DNA of 64,000 nt, from the NCBI RefSeq assembly GCF_051014685.1, contig NW_027478721.1, positions 558,001 through 622,000 of the forward strand. Reading direction: 5' to 3'. Numbering within the stretch: the stretch's first letter is position 1; each line of letters starts with the position of its first letter. The position numbers were made by a program, and so were the translations under genes. Below the pieces are notes generated by a model. It was given only the letters and a program-made list of their open reading frames with translations, searched no databases and had not been told where the DNA came from. This DNA is from Ptiloglossa arizonensis. Its lineage: Eukaryota > Arthropoda > Insecta > Hymenoptera > Colletidae. Shown here piece by piece: positions 10,001 through 23,194 of this stretch.

Positions 10001-13000
10001 TCCGTTCGCGAGATATGGGAGTTTGAAGCCAAGAAATGGTTGAGAAGGCAAAAAATTTTTCGCAATTCTGCTGCTCCAAACGCTTAACCAGAATTGCCTA
10101 GGGAAAAAATACACATACCGATGTAATCGGGCGAGCTTCTACTTTCAGATGCAATAGGAATTTTTGGGTTAGGTCAATCCGTTCGCGAGATATGGGAGTT
10201 TGAAGCCAAAAAATGGTTGAGAAGGCAAAAAATTTTTCGCAATTCTGCTGCTTCAAACGCTTAACCAGAATAGCCTAGGGAAAAAATACACATACCGTTG
10301 TAATCGGGCGAGTTTCTACTTTCAGATGCAACAGGAATTTTTGGGTTAGGTCAATCCGTTCGCGAGATATGGGAGTTTGAAGCTAAGAAATGGTTAAGGA
10401 GACAACAAATTTTTCGCACTTCTGCTGCTCCAAACGCTTAACCAGAATGGCCTAGGGAAAAAATACACATACCGTTGTAATCGGGCGAGATTCTACTTTC
10501 AGACGCAACAGGAATTTATGGGTTAGGTCAATCCGTTCGCGAGATATGGGAGTTTGAAGCCAAGAAATGGTTGAGAAGGCAAACAATTTTTCGCAATTCT
10601 GCTGCTTCAAACGCTTAACCAGAATTGCCTAGGGAAAAAATACACATACCGTTGTAATCGGGCGAGTTTCTACTTTCAGATGCAACATGAATTTTTGGGT
10701 TAGGTCAATCCGTTCGCGAGATATGGGAGTTTGAAGCCAAGAAATGGTTGAGAAGGCAAACAATTTTTCGCAATTCTGCTGCTCCAAACGCTTAACCAGA
10801 ATGCCCTAGGGAAAAAATACACATACCGTTGTAATCGGGCGAGTTTCTATTATCAGATGCAATATGAATTTTTGGGTTAGGTCAATCCGTTCGCGAGATA
10901 TGGGAGTTTGAAGCTAAGAAATGGTTAAGAAGGCAACAAATTTTTCGCACTTCTGCTGCTCCAAACGCTTGACCAGAATGGCCTAGGGAAAAAATACACA
11001 TACCGTTGTAATCGGGCGAGTTTCTACTTTCAGACGCAACAGGAATTTTTGGGTTATGTCAATCCGTTCGCGAGATATGGGAGTTTGAAGCCAAGAAATG
11101 GTTGAGAAGGCAAAACATTTTTCGCAATTCTGCTGCTCCAAACGCTTAACCAGAATGGCCTAGGGAAAAAATACACATACCGTTGTAATCGGGCGAGTTT
11201 CTATTATCAGATGCAATATGAATTTTTGGGTTAGGTCAATCCGTTCGCGAGATATGGGAGTTTGAAGCTAAGAAATGGTTAAGAAGGCAACAAATTTTTC
11301 GCACTTCTGCTGCTCCAAACGCTTGACCAGAATGGCCTAGGGAAAAAATACACATACCGTTGTAATCGGGCGAGTTTCTACTTTCAGACGCAACAGGAAT
11401 TTGTGGGTTAGGTCAATCCGTTCGCGAGACATGGGAGTTTGAAGCCAAGAAATGGTTGAGAAGGCAAACAATTTTTCGCTATTCTGCTGCTCCAAAGGCT
11501 TAACCAGAATGGCCGAGGGAAAAAATACACATACCGTTGTAATCGGGCGAGTTTCTTCTTTCAGATGCAAGAAGAATTTTTGGGTTAGGTCAGTCCGTTC
11601 GCGAGATATGGGAGTTTGAAGCTAAGAAATGGTAAAGAAGACAACAAATTTTTCGCACTTCTGCTGCTCCAAACGCTTAACCAGAATGGCCTAGGGAAAA
11701 AATACACATACCGTTGTAATCGGGCGAGTTTCTACTTTCAGACGCAACAGGAATTTGTGGGTTAGGTCAATCCGTTCGCGAGATATGGGAGTTTGAAGCC
11801 AAGAAATGGTTGAGAAGGCAAACAATTTTTCGCAATTCTGCTGCTCCAAACGCTTAACCAGAATGCCCTAGGGAAAAAATACACATACCGTTGTAATCGG
11901 GCGAGTTTCTATTATCAGATGCAATATGAATTTTTGGGTTAGGTCAATCCGTTCGCGAGATATGGAGTTTGAAGCTAAGAAATGGTTAAGAAGGCAACAA
12001 ATTTTTCGCACTTCTGCTGCTCCAAACGCTTGACCAGAATGGCCTAGGGAAAAAATACACATACCGTCGTAATCGGGCGTGTTTCTACTTTCAGACGCAA
12101 CAGGAATTTTTGGGTTAGGTCAATCCGTTCGCGAGATATGGGAGTTTGAAGCCAAAAAATGGTTGAGAAGGTAAAAAATTTTTCGCAATTCTGCTGCTTC
12201 AAACGCATAACCAGAATTGCCTAGGGAAAAAATACACATACCGTTGTAATCGGGCGAGTTTCTACTTTCAGATGCAACATGAATTTTTGGGTTAGGTCAA
12301 TCCGTTCGCGAGATATGGGAGTTTGAAGCCAAGAAATGGTTGAGAAGGCAAACAATTTTTCGCTATTCTGCTGCTCCAAATGCTTAACCAGAATGGCCTA
12401 GGGAAAAAATACACATACCGTTGTAATCGGGCGAGTTTCTTCTTTCAGATGCAAGAAGAGTTTTTGGGTTAGGTCAATCCGTTCGCGAGATATGGGAGTT
12501 TGAAGCTAAGAAATGGTAAAGAAGACAACAAATTTTTCGCACTTCTGCTGCTCCAAACGCTTAACCAGAATGGCCTAGGGAAAAAATACACATACCGTTG
12601 TAATCGGGCGAGTTTCTACTTTCAGACGCAACAGGAATTTGTGGGTTAGGTCAATCCGTTCGCGAGATATGGAGTTTGAAGCCAAGAAATGGTTGAGAAT
12701 GCAAACAATTTTTCGCTACTCTGCTGCTCCAAACTCTTAATCAGAATGGGCTAGGGAGAAAATACACATACCGTTGTAATCGGGCGAGTTTCTACTTTCA
12801 CACGCAACAGGAATTTTTGGGTTAGGTCTATCCGTTCGCGAGATATGGGAGTTTGAAGCCAAGAAATGGTTGAGAAGGCATACCATTTTTGGTAATTCTG
12901 CTGATCCAAACGCTTAACCAGAATGCCCTAGGGAAAAAATATACATACCGCTGTAGTCGGGCGAGTTTATACTTTCAGATGCAATAGGAATTTTTGGGTT

Positions 13001-13272
13001 AGGTCCATCCGTTCGCTAGATATGGGAGTTTGAAGCTAAGAAATGGTTAAGAAGGCAACAAATTTTTCGCACTTCTGCTGCTCCAAACGCTTGACCAGAA
13101 TGGCCTAGGGAAAAAATACACATACCGTCGTAATCGGGCGTGTTTCTACTTTCAGACGCAACAGGAATTTTTGGGTTAGGTCAATCCGTTCGCGAGACAT
13201 GGGAGTTTGAAGCCAAGAAATGGTTGAGAAGGCAAAAAATTGTTCGCTATTCTGCTGCTTCAAACGCTTGAC
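7078..13272 (+). repeat. Super-HOR copy X2 (~6195 bp, 35 monomers)
   Basis: This is the second tandem copy of X1. Relative to X1 it lacks one monomer around 8673, carries a different monomer order around 9.76-10.4 kb, and has gained monomers by about 12.2 kb. It also has private small indels: GACAAGAAAAATTTTT near 7392 (+2), GGGAAAAAAATACAC near 9749 (+1), and ATATGGAGTTTG near 11961 and 12669 (-1 each). Confidence 0.85.
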
Positions 13273-14190
13273 CAGAATGGCCTAGGGAAAAAATACACAT
13301 ACCGTTGTAATCGGGCGAGTTTCTTCTTTCAGATGCAACAGGAATTTTTGGGTTAGGTCAATCCGTTCGCGAGATATGGGAGTTTGAAGCCAAGAAATGG
13401 TTGAGAAGGCAAAAAATTGTTCGCTATTCTGCTGCTGCAAACGCTTAACCAGAATGGCCTAGAGAAAAAATACACATACCGTTGTAATCGGGCGAGTTTC
13501 TTCTTTCAAATGCAACAGGAATTTTTGGGTTAAGTCAATCCGTTCGCGAGATATGGGAGTTTGAAGCTAAGAAATGGTAAAGAAGACAACAAATTGTTCG
13601 CTCTACTGCTGCTCCAAACGCTTAACCAGAATGGCCTAGGGAAAAAATACACATACCGTTGTAATCGGGCGAGTTTCTACTTTCAGACGCAACAGGAATT
13701 TTTGGGTTAGGTCAATCCGTTCGCGAGACATGGGAGTTTGAAGCCAAGAAATGGTTGAGAAGGCAAAAAATTGTTCACTATTCTGCTTCTTCAAACGCTT
13801 GACCAGAATGGCCTAGGGAAAAAATACACATACCGTTGTAATCGGGCGAGTTTCTACTTTCAGACGCAACAGGATCTTTTGGGTTAGGTCAATCCGTTCG
13901 CGAGATATGGGAGTTTGAAGCCAAGAAATGGTTGAGAAGGCAAACAATTTTTCGCCATTCTGCTGCTCCAAACGCTTAACCAGAATGGCCTAGGGAAAAA
14001 ATACACATACCGTTGTAATCGGGCGAGTTTCTTCTTTCAGATGCAACAAGAATTTTTGGGTTAGGTCTATCCGTTCGCGAGATATGGGAGTTTGAAGCTA
14101 AGAAATGGTAAAGATGACAACAAATTTTCGCACTTCTGCTGCTCCAAACGCTTAACCAGAATGGCCTAGGGAAAAAATACACATACCGTT
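13191..14190 (+). repeat. HOR copy Y0 (16-mer offset to Y1)
   Basis: From CGCGAGACATGGG at 13191 the sequence matches 16021 onward at 2830 bp (16 monomers). Diagnostic marks are TTGTTCGCTATTC, CCTAGAGAAAAAATAC, GGGTTAAGTCAATCC, TTGTTCACTATTCTGCTTC and GGATCTTTTGGG. A private difference is GCTGCTGCAAACGC here against GCTGCTTCAAACGC in the copy. Confidence 0.8.
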
Positions 14191-15394
14191 GTCATCGGGC
14201 GAGTTTCTATTATCAGATGCAATATGAATTTTTGGGTTAGGTCAATCCGTTCGCGAGATATGGGAGTTTGAAGCTAAGAAATGGTAAAGAAGACAACAAA
14301 TTTTTCGCACTTCTGCTGCTCCAAACGCTTAACCAGAATGGCCTAGGGAAAAAATACACATACCGTTGTAATCGGGCGAGTTTCTACTTTCAGACGCAAC
14401 AGGAATTTGTGGGTTAGGTCAATCCGTTCGCGAGATATGGGAGTTTGAAGCCAAGAAATGGTTGAGAAGGCAAACAATTTTTCGCAATTCTGCTGCTCCA
14501 AACGCTTAACCAGAATGCCCTAGGGAAAAAATACACATACCGTTGTAATCGGGCGAGTTTCTATTATCAGATGCAATATGAATTTTTGGGTTAGGTCAAT
14601 CCGTTCGCGAGATATGGGAGTTTGAAGCTAAGAAATGGTTAAGAAGGCAACAAATTTTTCGCACTTCTGCTGCTCCAAACGATTGACCAGAATGGCCTAG
14701 GGAAAAAATACACATACCGTCGTAATCGGGCGTGTTTCTACTTTCAGACGCAACAGGAATTTTTGGGTTAGGTCAATCCGTTCGCGAGATATGGGAGTTT
14801 GAAGCCAAAAAATGGTTGAGAAGGCAAAAAATTTTTCGCAATTCTGCTGCTTCAAACGCTTAACCAGAATTGCCTAGGGAAAAAATACACATACCGTTGT
14901 AATCGGGCGAGTTTCTACTTTCAGATGCAACATGAATTTTTGGGGTAGGTCAATCCGTTCGGGAGATATGGGAGTTTGAAGCCAAGAAATGGTTGAGAAG
15001 GCAAACAATTTTTCGCTATTCTGCTGCTCCAAATGCTTAACCAGAATGGCCTAGGGAAAAAATACACATACCGTTGTAATCGGGCGAGTTTCTTCTTTCA
15101 GATGCAAGAAGAATTTTTGGGTTAGGTCAATCCGTTCGCGAGATATGGGAGTTTGAAGCTAAGAAATGGTAAAGAAGACAACAAATTTTTCGCACTTCTG
15201 CTGCTCCAAACGCTTAACCAGAATGGCCTAGGGAAAAAATACACATACCGTTGTAATCGGGCGAGTTTCTACTTTCAGACGCAACAGGAATTTGTGGGTT
15301 AGGTCAATCCGTTCGCGAGATATGGGAGTTTGAAGCCAAGAAATGGTTGAGAACGCAAACAATTTTTCGCTACTCTGCTGCTCCAAACTCTTAA
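14191..15394 (+). repeat. Stretch matching 11.7-12.7 kb at a 15-mer offset
   Basis: The GCCCTAGGG monomer with CTATTATCAGATGCAATATG at 14511 matches 11859 (2652 bp). The following monomers keep the X-type order through the TTCTTCTTTCAGATGCAAGAAG unit. The X super-repeat therefore continues here in rearranged form, interrupted by Y0. Confidence 0.7.
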
Positions 15395-17340
15395 TCAGAA
15401 TGGGCTAGGGAGAAAATACACATACCGTTGTAATCGGGCGAGTTTCTACTTTCACACGCAACAGGAATTTTTGGGTTAGGTCTATCCGTTCGCGAGATAT
15501 GGGAGTTTGAAGCCAAGAAATGGTTGAGAAGGCATACAATTTTTGGTAATTCTGCTGATCCAAACGCTTAACCAGAATGCCCTAGGGAAAAAATATACAT
15601 ACCGCTGTAGTCGGGCGAGTTTATACTTTCAGATGCAATAGGAATTTTTGGGTTAGGTCCATCCGTTCGCTAGATATGGCAGTTTGAAGCCAAGAAATGG
15701 TTGAGAAGGCAAAAAATTTTTCGCAATTCTGCTGCTCCAAACGCTTAACCAGAATGGCCTAGGGAAAAAGACACATACCGTTGTAATCGGGCGAGTTTCT
15801 ATTATCAGATGCAATAGGAATTTTTGGGTTAGGTCAATCCGTTCGCGAGATATGGGAGTTTGAAGCTAAGAAATGGTTAAGAAGGCAACAAATTTTTCGC
15901 ACTTCTGCTGCTCCAAACGCTTCACCAGAATGGCCTAGGGAAAAAATACACATACCGTCGTAATCGGGCGTGTTTCTACTTTCAGATGCAACAGGAATTT
16001 TTGGGTTAGGTCAATCCGTTCGCGAGACATGGGAGTTTGAAGCCAAGAAATGGTTGAGAAGGCAAAAAATTGTTCGCTATTCTGCTGCTTCAAACGCTTG
16101 ACCAGAATGGCCTAGGGAAAAAATACACATACCGTTGTAATCGGGCGAGTTTCTTCTTTCAGATGCAACAGGAATTTTTGGGTTAGGTCAATCCGTTCGC
16201 GAGATATGGGAGTTTGAAGCCAAGAAATGGTTGAGAAGGCAAAAAATTGTTCGCTATTCTGCTGCTTCAAACGCTTAACCAGAATGGCCTAGAGAAAAAA
16301 TACACATACCGTTGTAATCGGGCGAGTTTCTTCTTTCAAATGCAACAGGAATTTTTGGGTTAAGTCAATCCGTTCGCGAGATATGGGAGTTTGAAGCTAA
16401 GAAATGGTAAAGAAGACAACAAATTGTTCGCTCTACTGCTGCTCCAAACGCTTAACCAGAATGGCCTAGGGAAAAAATACACATACCGTTGTAATCGGGC
16501 GAGTTTCTACTTTCAGACGCAACAGGAATTTTTGGGTTAGGTCAATCCGTTCGCGAGACATGGGAGTTTGAAGCCAAGAAATGGTTGAGAAGGCAAAAAA
16601 TTGTTCACTATTCTGCTTCTTCAAACGCTTGACCAGAATGGCCTAGGGAAAAAATACACATACCGTTGTAATCGGGCGAGTTTCTACTTTCAGACGCAAC
16701 AGGATCTTTTGGGTTAGGTCAATCCGTTCGCGAGATATGGGAGTTTGAAGCCAAGAAATGGTTGAGAAGGCAAACAATTTTTCGCTATTCTGCTGCTCCA
16801 AACGCTTAACCAGAATGGCCTAGGGAAAAAATACACATACCGTTGTAATCGGGCGAGTTTCTTCTTTCAGATGCAACAAGAATTTTTGGGTTAGGTCTAT
16901 CCGTTCGCGAGATATGGGAGTTTGAAGCTAAGAAATGGTAAAGATGACAACAAATTTTCGCACTTCTGCTGCTCCAAACGCTTAACCAGAATGGCCTAGG
17001 GAAAAAATACACATACCGTTGTAATCGGGCGAGTTTCTATTATCAGATGCAATAGGAATTTTTGGGTTAGGTCAATCCGTTCGCGAGATATGGGAGTTTG
17101 AAGCTAAGAAATGGTTAAGAAGGCAACAAATTTTTCGCACTTCTGCTGCTCCAAACGCTTAACCAGAATGGCCTAGGGAAAAAATACACATACCGTTGTA
17201 ATCGGGCGAGTTTCTACTTTCAGACGCAACAGGAATTTGTGGGTTAGGTCAATCCGTTCGCGAGATATGGGAGTTTGAAGCCAAGAAATGGTTGAGAATG
17301 CAAACAATTTTTCGCTACTCTGCTGCTCCAAACTCTTAAC
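15395..17340 (+). repeat. HOR copy Y1 (~1946 bp, 11 monomers)
   Basis: This block recurs immediately as Y2 at +1946 bp (CGCGAGACATGGG at 16021 and 17967). It runs from the GGGAGAAAATACAC monomer through the GGTAATTCTGCTGATCC, CTATTATCAG, CGTCG, GAGACATGGG and CCTAGAGAAAA monomers to the GGATCTTTTGGG monomer and beyond. A private deletion, GGGAAAAAGACACATACC, lies near 15762. Confidence 0.8.
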
Positions 17341-18718
17341 CAGAATGGCCTAGGGAGAAAATACACATACCGTTGTAATCGGGCGAGTTTCTACTTTCAC
17401 ACGCAACAGGAATTTTTGGGTTAGGTCTATCCGTTCGCGAGATATGGGAGTTTGAAGCCAAGAAATGGTTGGGAAGGCATACAATTTTTGGTAATTCTGC
17501 TGATCCAAACGCTTAACCAGAATGCCCTAGGGAAAAAATATACATACCGCTGTAGTCGGGCGAGTTTATACTTTCAGATGCAATAGGAATTTTTGGGTTA
17601 GGTCCATCCGTTCGCTAGATATGGCAGTTTGAAGCCAAGAAATGGTTGAGAAGGCAAAAAATTTTTCGCAATTCTGCTGCTCCAAACGCTTAACCAGAAT
17701 GGCCTAGGGAAAAAATACACATACCGTTGTAATCGGGCGAGTTTCTATTATCAGATGCAATAGGAATTTTTGGGTTAGGTCAATCCGTTCGCGAGATATG
17801 GGAGTTTGAAGGTAAGAAATGGTTAAGAAGGCAACAAATTTTTCGCACTTCTGCTGCTCCAAACGCTTGACCAGAATGGCCTAGGGAAAAAATACACATA
17901 CCGTCGTAATCGGGCGTGTTTCTACTTTCAGATGCAACAGGAATTTTTGGGTTAGGTCAATCCGTTCGCGAGACATGGGAGTTTGAAGCCAAGAAATGGT
18001 TGAGAAGGCAAAAAATTGTTCGCTATTCTGCTGCTTCAAACGCTTGACCAGAATGGCCTAGGGAAAAAATACACATACCGTTGTAATCGGGCGAGTTTCT
18101 TCTTTCAGATGCAACAGGAATTTTTGGGTTAGGTCAATCCGTTCGCGAGATATGGGAGTTTGAAGCCAAGAAATGGTTGAGAAGGCAAAAAATTGTTCGC
18201 TATTCTGCTGCTTCAAACGCTTAACCAGAATGGCCTAGAGAAAAAATACACATACCGTTGTAATCGGGCGAGTTTCTTCTTTCAAATGCAACAGGAATTT
18301 TTGGGTTAAGTCAATCCGTTCGCGAGATATGGGAGTTTGAAGCTAAGAAATGGTAAAGAAGACAACAAATTGTTCGCTCTACTGCTGCTCCAAACGCTTA
18401 ACCAGAATGGCCTAGGGAAAAAATACACATACCGTTGTAATCGGGCGAGTTTCTACTTTCAGACGCAACAGGAATTTTTGGGTTAGGTCAATCCGTTCGC
18501 GAGACATGGGAGTTTGAAGCCAAGAAATGGTTGAGAAGGCAAAAAATTGTTCACTATTCTGCTTCTTCAAACGCTTGACCAGAATGGCCTAGGGAAAAAA
18601 TACACATACCGTTGTAATCGGGCGAGTTTCTACTTTCAGACGCAACAGGATCTTTTGGGTTAGGTCAATCCGTTCGCGAGATATGGGAGTTTGAAGCCAA
18701 GAAATGGTTGAGAAGGCA
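17341..18718 (+). repeat. HOR copy Y2 (partial, ~1378 bp)
   Basis: It follows Y1 directly with the same monomer order. It ends inside the GGATCTTTTGGG monomer near 18718, after which the equivalent of 16773 (CAAACAATTTTTCGC) is replaced by CAAAAAATTTTTCGC and a different series. A truncated tandem copy is a usual trace of unequal exchange. Confidence 0.8.
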
Positions 18719-21125
18719 AAAAATTTTTCGCAATTCTGCTGCTCCAAACGCTTAACCAGAATTGCCTAGGGAAAAAATACACATACCGCTGTAATCGGGC
18801 GAGTTTCTACTTTCAGATGCAATAGGAATTTTTGGGTTAGGTCAATCCGTTCGCGAGATATGGGAGTTTGAAGCCAAGAAATGGTTGAGAAGGCAAAACA
18901 TTTTTCGCAATTCTGCTGCTCCAAACGCTTAACCAGAATGGCCTAGGGAAAAAATATGCATATCGTTGTAATCGGGTGAGTTTCTACTTTCAGACGCAGC
19001 AGGAACTTCTGGGTTTGGTCAATCCGTTCGCGAGATATGGGAGTTTGAAGCCAAGACATGGTTGAGAAGGCAAAAAATTTTTCGCAATGCTGCTGCTCCA
19101 AACGCTTAATCAGAATGGCCTAGGGAAAAAATACATATACCGTTGTAATCGGGCGAGTTTCTACTTTCAGATGCAATAGGAATTTTTGGGTTAGGTCAAT
19201 CCGTTCGCTAGATATGGCAGTTTGAAGCCAAGAAATGGTTGAGAAAGCAAAAAATTTTTCGCAATTCTGCTGCTCCAAACGCTCAACCAGAATGGCCTAG
19301 GGAAAAAATACACATACCGTTGCAATCGGGCGAGTTTCTATTATCAGATGCAATAGGAATTTTTGGGTTAGGTCAATCCGTTCGCGAGATATGGGAGTTT
19401 GAAGCTAAGAAATGGTTAAGAAGGCAACAAATTTTTCGCACTTCTGCTGCTCCAAACGCTTGACCAGAATGGCCTAGGGAAAAAATACACATACCGTTGT
19501 AATCGGGCGAGTTTCTTCTTTCAGATGCAACAGGAATTTTTGGGTTAGGTCAATCCGTTCGCGAGATATGGGAGTTTGAAGCCAAGAAATGGTTGAGAAG
19601 GCAAAAAATTGTTCGCTATTCTGCTGCTTCAAACGCTTAACCAGAATGGCCTAGAGAAAAAATACACATACCGTTGTAATCGGGCGAGTTTCTTCTTTCA
19701 GATGCAACAGGAATTTTTGGGTTAGGTCAATCCGTTCGCGAGATATGGGAGTTTGAAGCTAAGAAATGGTAAAGAAGACAACAAATTATTCGCACTACTG
19801 CTGCTCCAAACGCTTAACTAGAATGGCCTAGGGAAAAAATACACATACCGTTGTAATCGGGCGAGTTTCTACTTTCAGACGCAACAGGATCTTTTGGGTT
19901 AGGTCAATCCGTTCGCGTGATATGGGAGTTTGAAGCCAAGAAATGGTTGAGAAGGCAAAAAATTTTTCGCACTTCTGCTGCTCCAAACGCTTAACCAGAA
20001 TGGCCTAGGGAAAAAATACACATACCTTTGTAATCGGGCGAGATTCTACTTTCAGACGCAACAGGAATTTATGAGTTAGGTCAATCCGTTCGCGAGATAT
20101 GGGAGTTTGAAGCCAAGAAATGGTTGAGAAGGCAAACAATTTTTCGCTATTCTGCTGCTCCAAACGCTTAACCAGAATGGCCTAGGGAAAAAATACACAT
20201 ACCGTTGTAATCGGGCGACTTTCTTCTTTCACATGCAAGAAGAATTTTTGGGTTAGGTCAATCCGTTCGCGAGATATGGGAGTTTGAAGCTAAGAAATGG
20301 TAAAGGAGACAACAAATTTTTCGCACTTCTGCTGCTCCAAACGCTTAACCAGAATGGCCTAGGGAAAAAATACACATACCGTTTTAATTGGGCGAGTTTC
20401 TACTTTCAGACGCAAAAGGAATTTTTGGGTTAGGTCAATCCGTTCGCGAGATATGGGAGTTTGAAGCCAAGAAATGGTTGAGAATGCAAACAATTTTTCG
20501 CTATTCTGCTGCTCCAAACGCTTAACCAGAATGGCCTAGGGAAAAAATACACATACCGTTGTAATCGGGCGACTTTCTTCTTTCACATGCAAGAAGAATT
20601 TTTGGGTTAGGTCAATCCGTTCGCGAGATATGGGAGTTTGAAGCTAAGAAATGGTAAAGGAGACAACAAATTTTTCGCACTTCTGCTGCTCCAAACGCTT
20701 AACCAGAATGGCCTAGGGAAAAAATACACATACCGTTGTAATCGGGCGAGTTTCTATTATCAGATGCAATAGGAATTTTTGGGTTAGGTTAATCCGTTCG
20801 CGAGATATGGGAGTTTGAAGCTAAGAAATGGTTAAGAAGGCAACAAATTTTTCGCACTTCTGCTGCTCCAAACGCTTGACCAGAATGGCCTAGGGAAAAA
20901 ATACACATACCGTCGTAATCGGGCGTGTTTCTACTTTCAGACGCAACAGGAATTTTTGGGTTAGGTCAATCCGTTCGCGAGATATGGGAGTTTGAAGCCA
21001 AGAAATGGTTGAGAAGGCAAAAAATTGTTCACTATTCTGCTGCTTCAAACGCTTGACCAGAATGGCCTAGGGAAAAAATACACATACCGTTGTAATCGGG
21101 CGAGTTTCTTCTTTCAGATGCAACA
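18719..21125 (+). repeat. Mixed satellite monomers between Y2 and the indel-rich segment
   Basis: Ordinary monomers are present with no long tandem HOR visible. The unit near 18937 (GCATATCG, GGGTGAG, GACGCAGCAGG, GAACTTCTGGGTTTGG) is the type that dominates 46.7-64 kb. A monomer with GGGCGACTTTCTTC and CACATGCAAGAAG at 20173 recurs at 20527, a local two-monomer (354 bp) echo. I see nothing other than satellite. Confidence 0.9.
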
Positions 21126-23194
21126 GGAATTTTTGGGTTAGCAATCCGTTCGCGAGATATGGGAGTTTGAAGCCAAGAAATGGTTGAGAAGGCAAAACAT
21201 TTTTCGCAATTCTGCTGCTCCAAACGCTTAACCAGAATGGCCTAGGGGAAAAAATACGCATATCGTTGTAATCGTGTGAGTTTCTACTTTCAGACGCAGC
21301 AAGGAACTTCTGGGTTTGGTCAATCCGTTCGCGAGATATGGGAGTTTGAAGCCAAGAAATGGTTGAGAAGGCAAAAAATTTTTCGCAATGCTGCTGCTCC
21401 AAACGCTTAATCAGAATGGCCTAGGGAAAAAATACACATACCGTTGTAATCGGGGCGAGTTTCTACTTTCAGACCGCAACAGGATCTTTTGGGTTAGGTC
21501 AATCCGTTCGCGGAGATATGGAGTTTGAAGCCAAGAAATGGTTGAGAAGGCAAAAAATTTTTCGCAATGCTGCTTGCTCCAAACGCTTAATCAGAATGGC
21601 CTAGGGAAAAAATACATATACCGTTGTAATCGGGCGAGATTCTACTTTCAGACGCAACAGGAATTTATGGGTTAGGTCAATCCGTTCGCGAGATATGGGA
21701 GTTTGAAGCCAAGAAATGGTTGAGAAGGCAAACAATTTTTCGCTATTCTGCTGCTTCAAACGCTTGACCAGAATGGCCTAGGGAAAAAATACACATACCG
21801 TTGTAATCGGGCGAGTTTCTACTTTCAGATGCAACAGGAATTTTTGGGTTAGGTCAATCCGTTCGCGAGATATGGGAGTTTGAAAGCCAAGAAATGGTTG
21901 AGAAGGCAAACAATTTTTCGCTATTCTGCTGCTCCCAAACGCTTAACCAGAATGGCCTAGGGAAAAAATACACATACCGTTGTAATCGGGCGAGTTTCTT
22001 CTTTCCTGATGCAAGAAGAATTTTTGGGTTAGGTCAATCCGTTCGCGAGATATGGGAGTTTTGAAGCCAAGAAATGGTTGAGAAGGCAAAACATTTTTCG
22101 CAATTCTGCTGCCTCCAAACGCTTAACCAGAATAGGCCTAGGAAAAAATACACATACCGTTGTAATCGGGCGAGATTCTACTTTCAGACGCAACAGGAAT
22201 TTATGGGTTAGGTCAATCCGTTCGCGAGATATGGGAGTTTGAAGCCAAGAAATGGTTGAGAAGGCAAACAATTTTTCGCTATTCTGCTGCTCCAAACGCT
22301 TAACCAGAATGGCCTAGGGAAAAAATACACATACCGGCTTGTAATCGGGCGAGTTTCTTCTTTCAGATGCAAGAAGAATTTTTGGGTAGGTCAATCCGTT
22401 CGCGAGGTATGGGAGTTTGAAGCTAAGAAATGGGTAAAGAAGACAACAAATTTTTCGCACTTCTGCTGCTCCAAGCGCTTAACCAGAATGGCCTAGGGAA
22501 AAAATACACATACCCGTTGTAATCGGGCGAGTTTCTACTTTCAGACGCAACAGGAATTTTTGGTTAGGTCAATCCGTTCGCGAGTTATGGGAGTTTGAAG
22601 CCAAGAAATGTTGAGATTGCAAACAATTTTTTCGCTATTCTGCTGCTCCAAACTCTTAACCAGAAGGGCTAGGGAGAAATACACATACCGTTGTAATCGG
22701 GCGAGTTTCTACTTTCACAACGCAACAGGAATTTTTGGGTTTGGTCTATCCGTTCGCGAGATATGGGGAGTTTGAAGCCAAGAAATGGTTGAGAAGGCAT
22801 ACAATTTTTGGTAATTCTGCTGATCCAAAACGCTTAACCAGAATGCCCTAGGGAAAAAATATACATACCGCTGTAGTCGGGCGAGTTTATACTTTCAGAT
22901 GCAATAGGAATTTTTGGGTTAGGTCCATCCGAGCGCTAGATATGGCAGTTTGAAGCCAAGGAAATGGTTGAGAAGGCAAAAATTTTTCGCAATTCTGCTG
23001 CTCCAAACGCTCAACCAGGAATGGCCTAGGGGAAAAAATACACATACCGTTGTAATCGGGCGAGTTTCTATTATCAGATGCAATAGGAATTTTTGGGTTA
23101 GGTCAATCCGTTCGCGAGATATGGGAGTTTGAAGCTAAGAAAATGGTTGAGAAGGCAAAAAATTTTTCGCAATTCTGCTGCTCAAACGCTTAAC

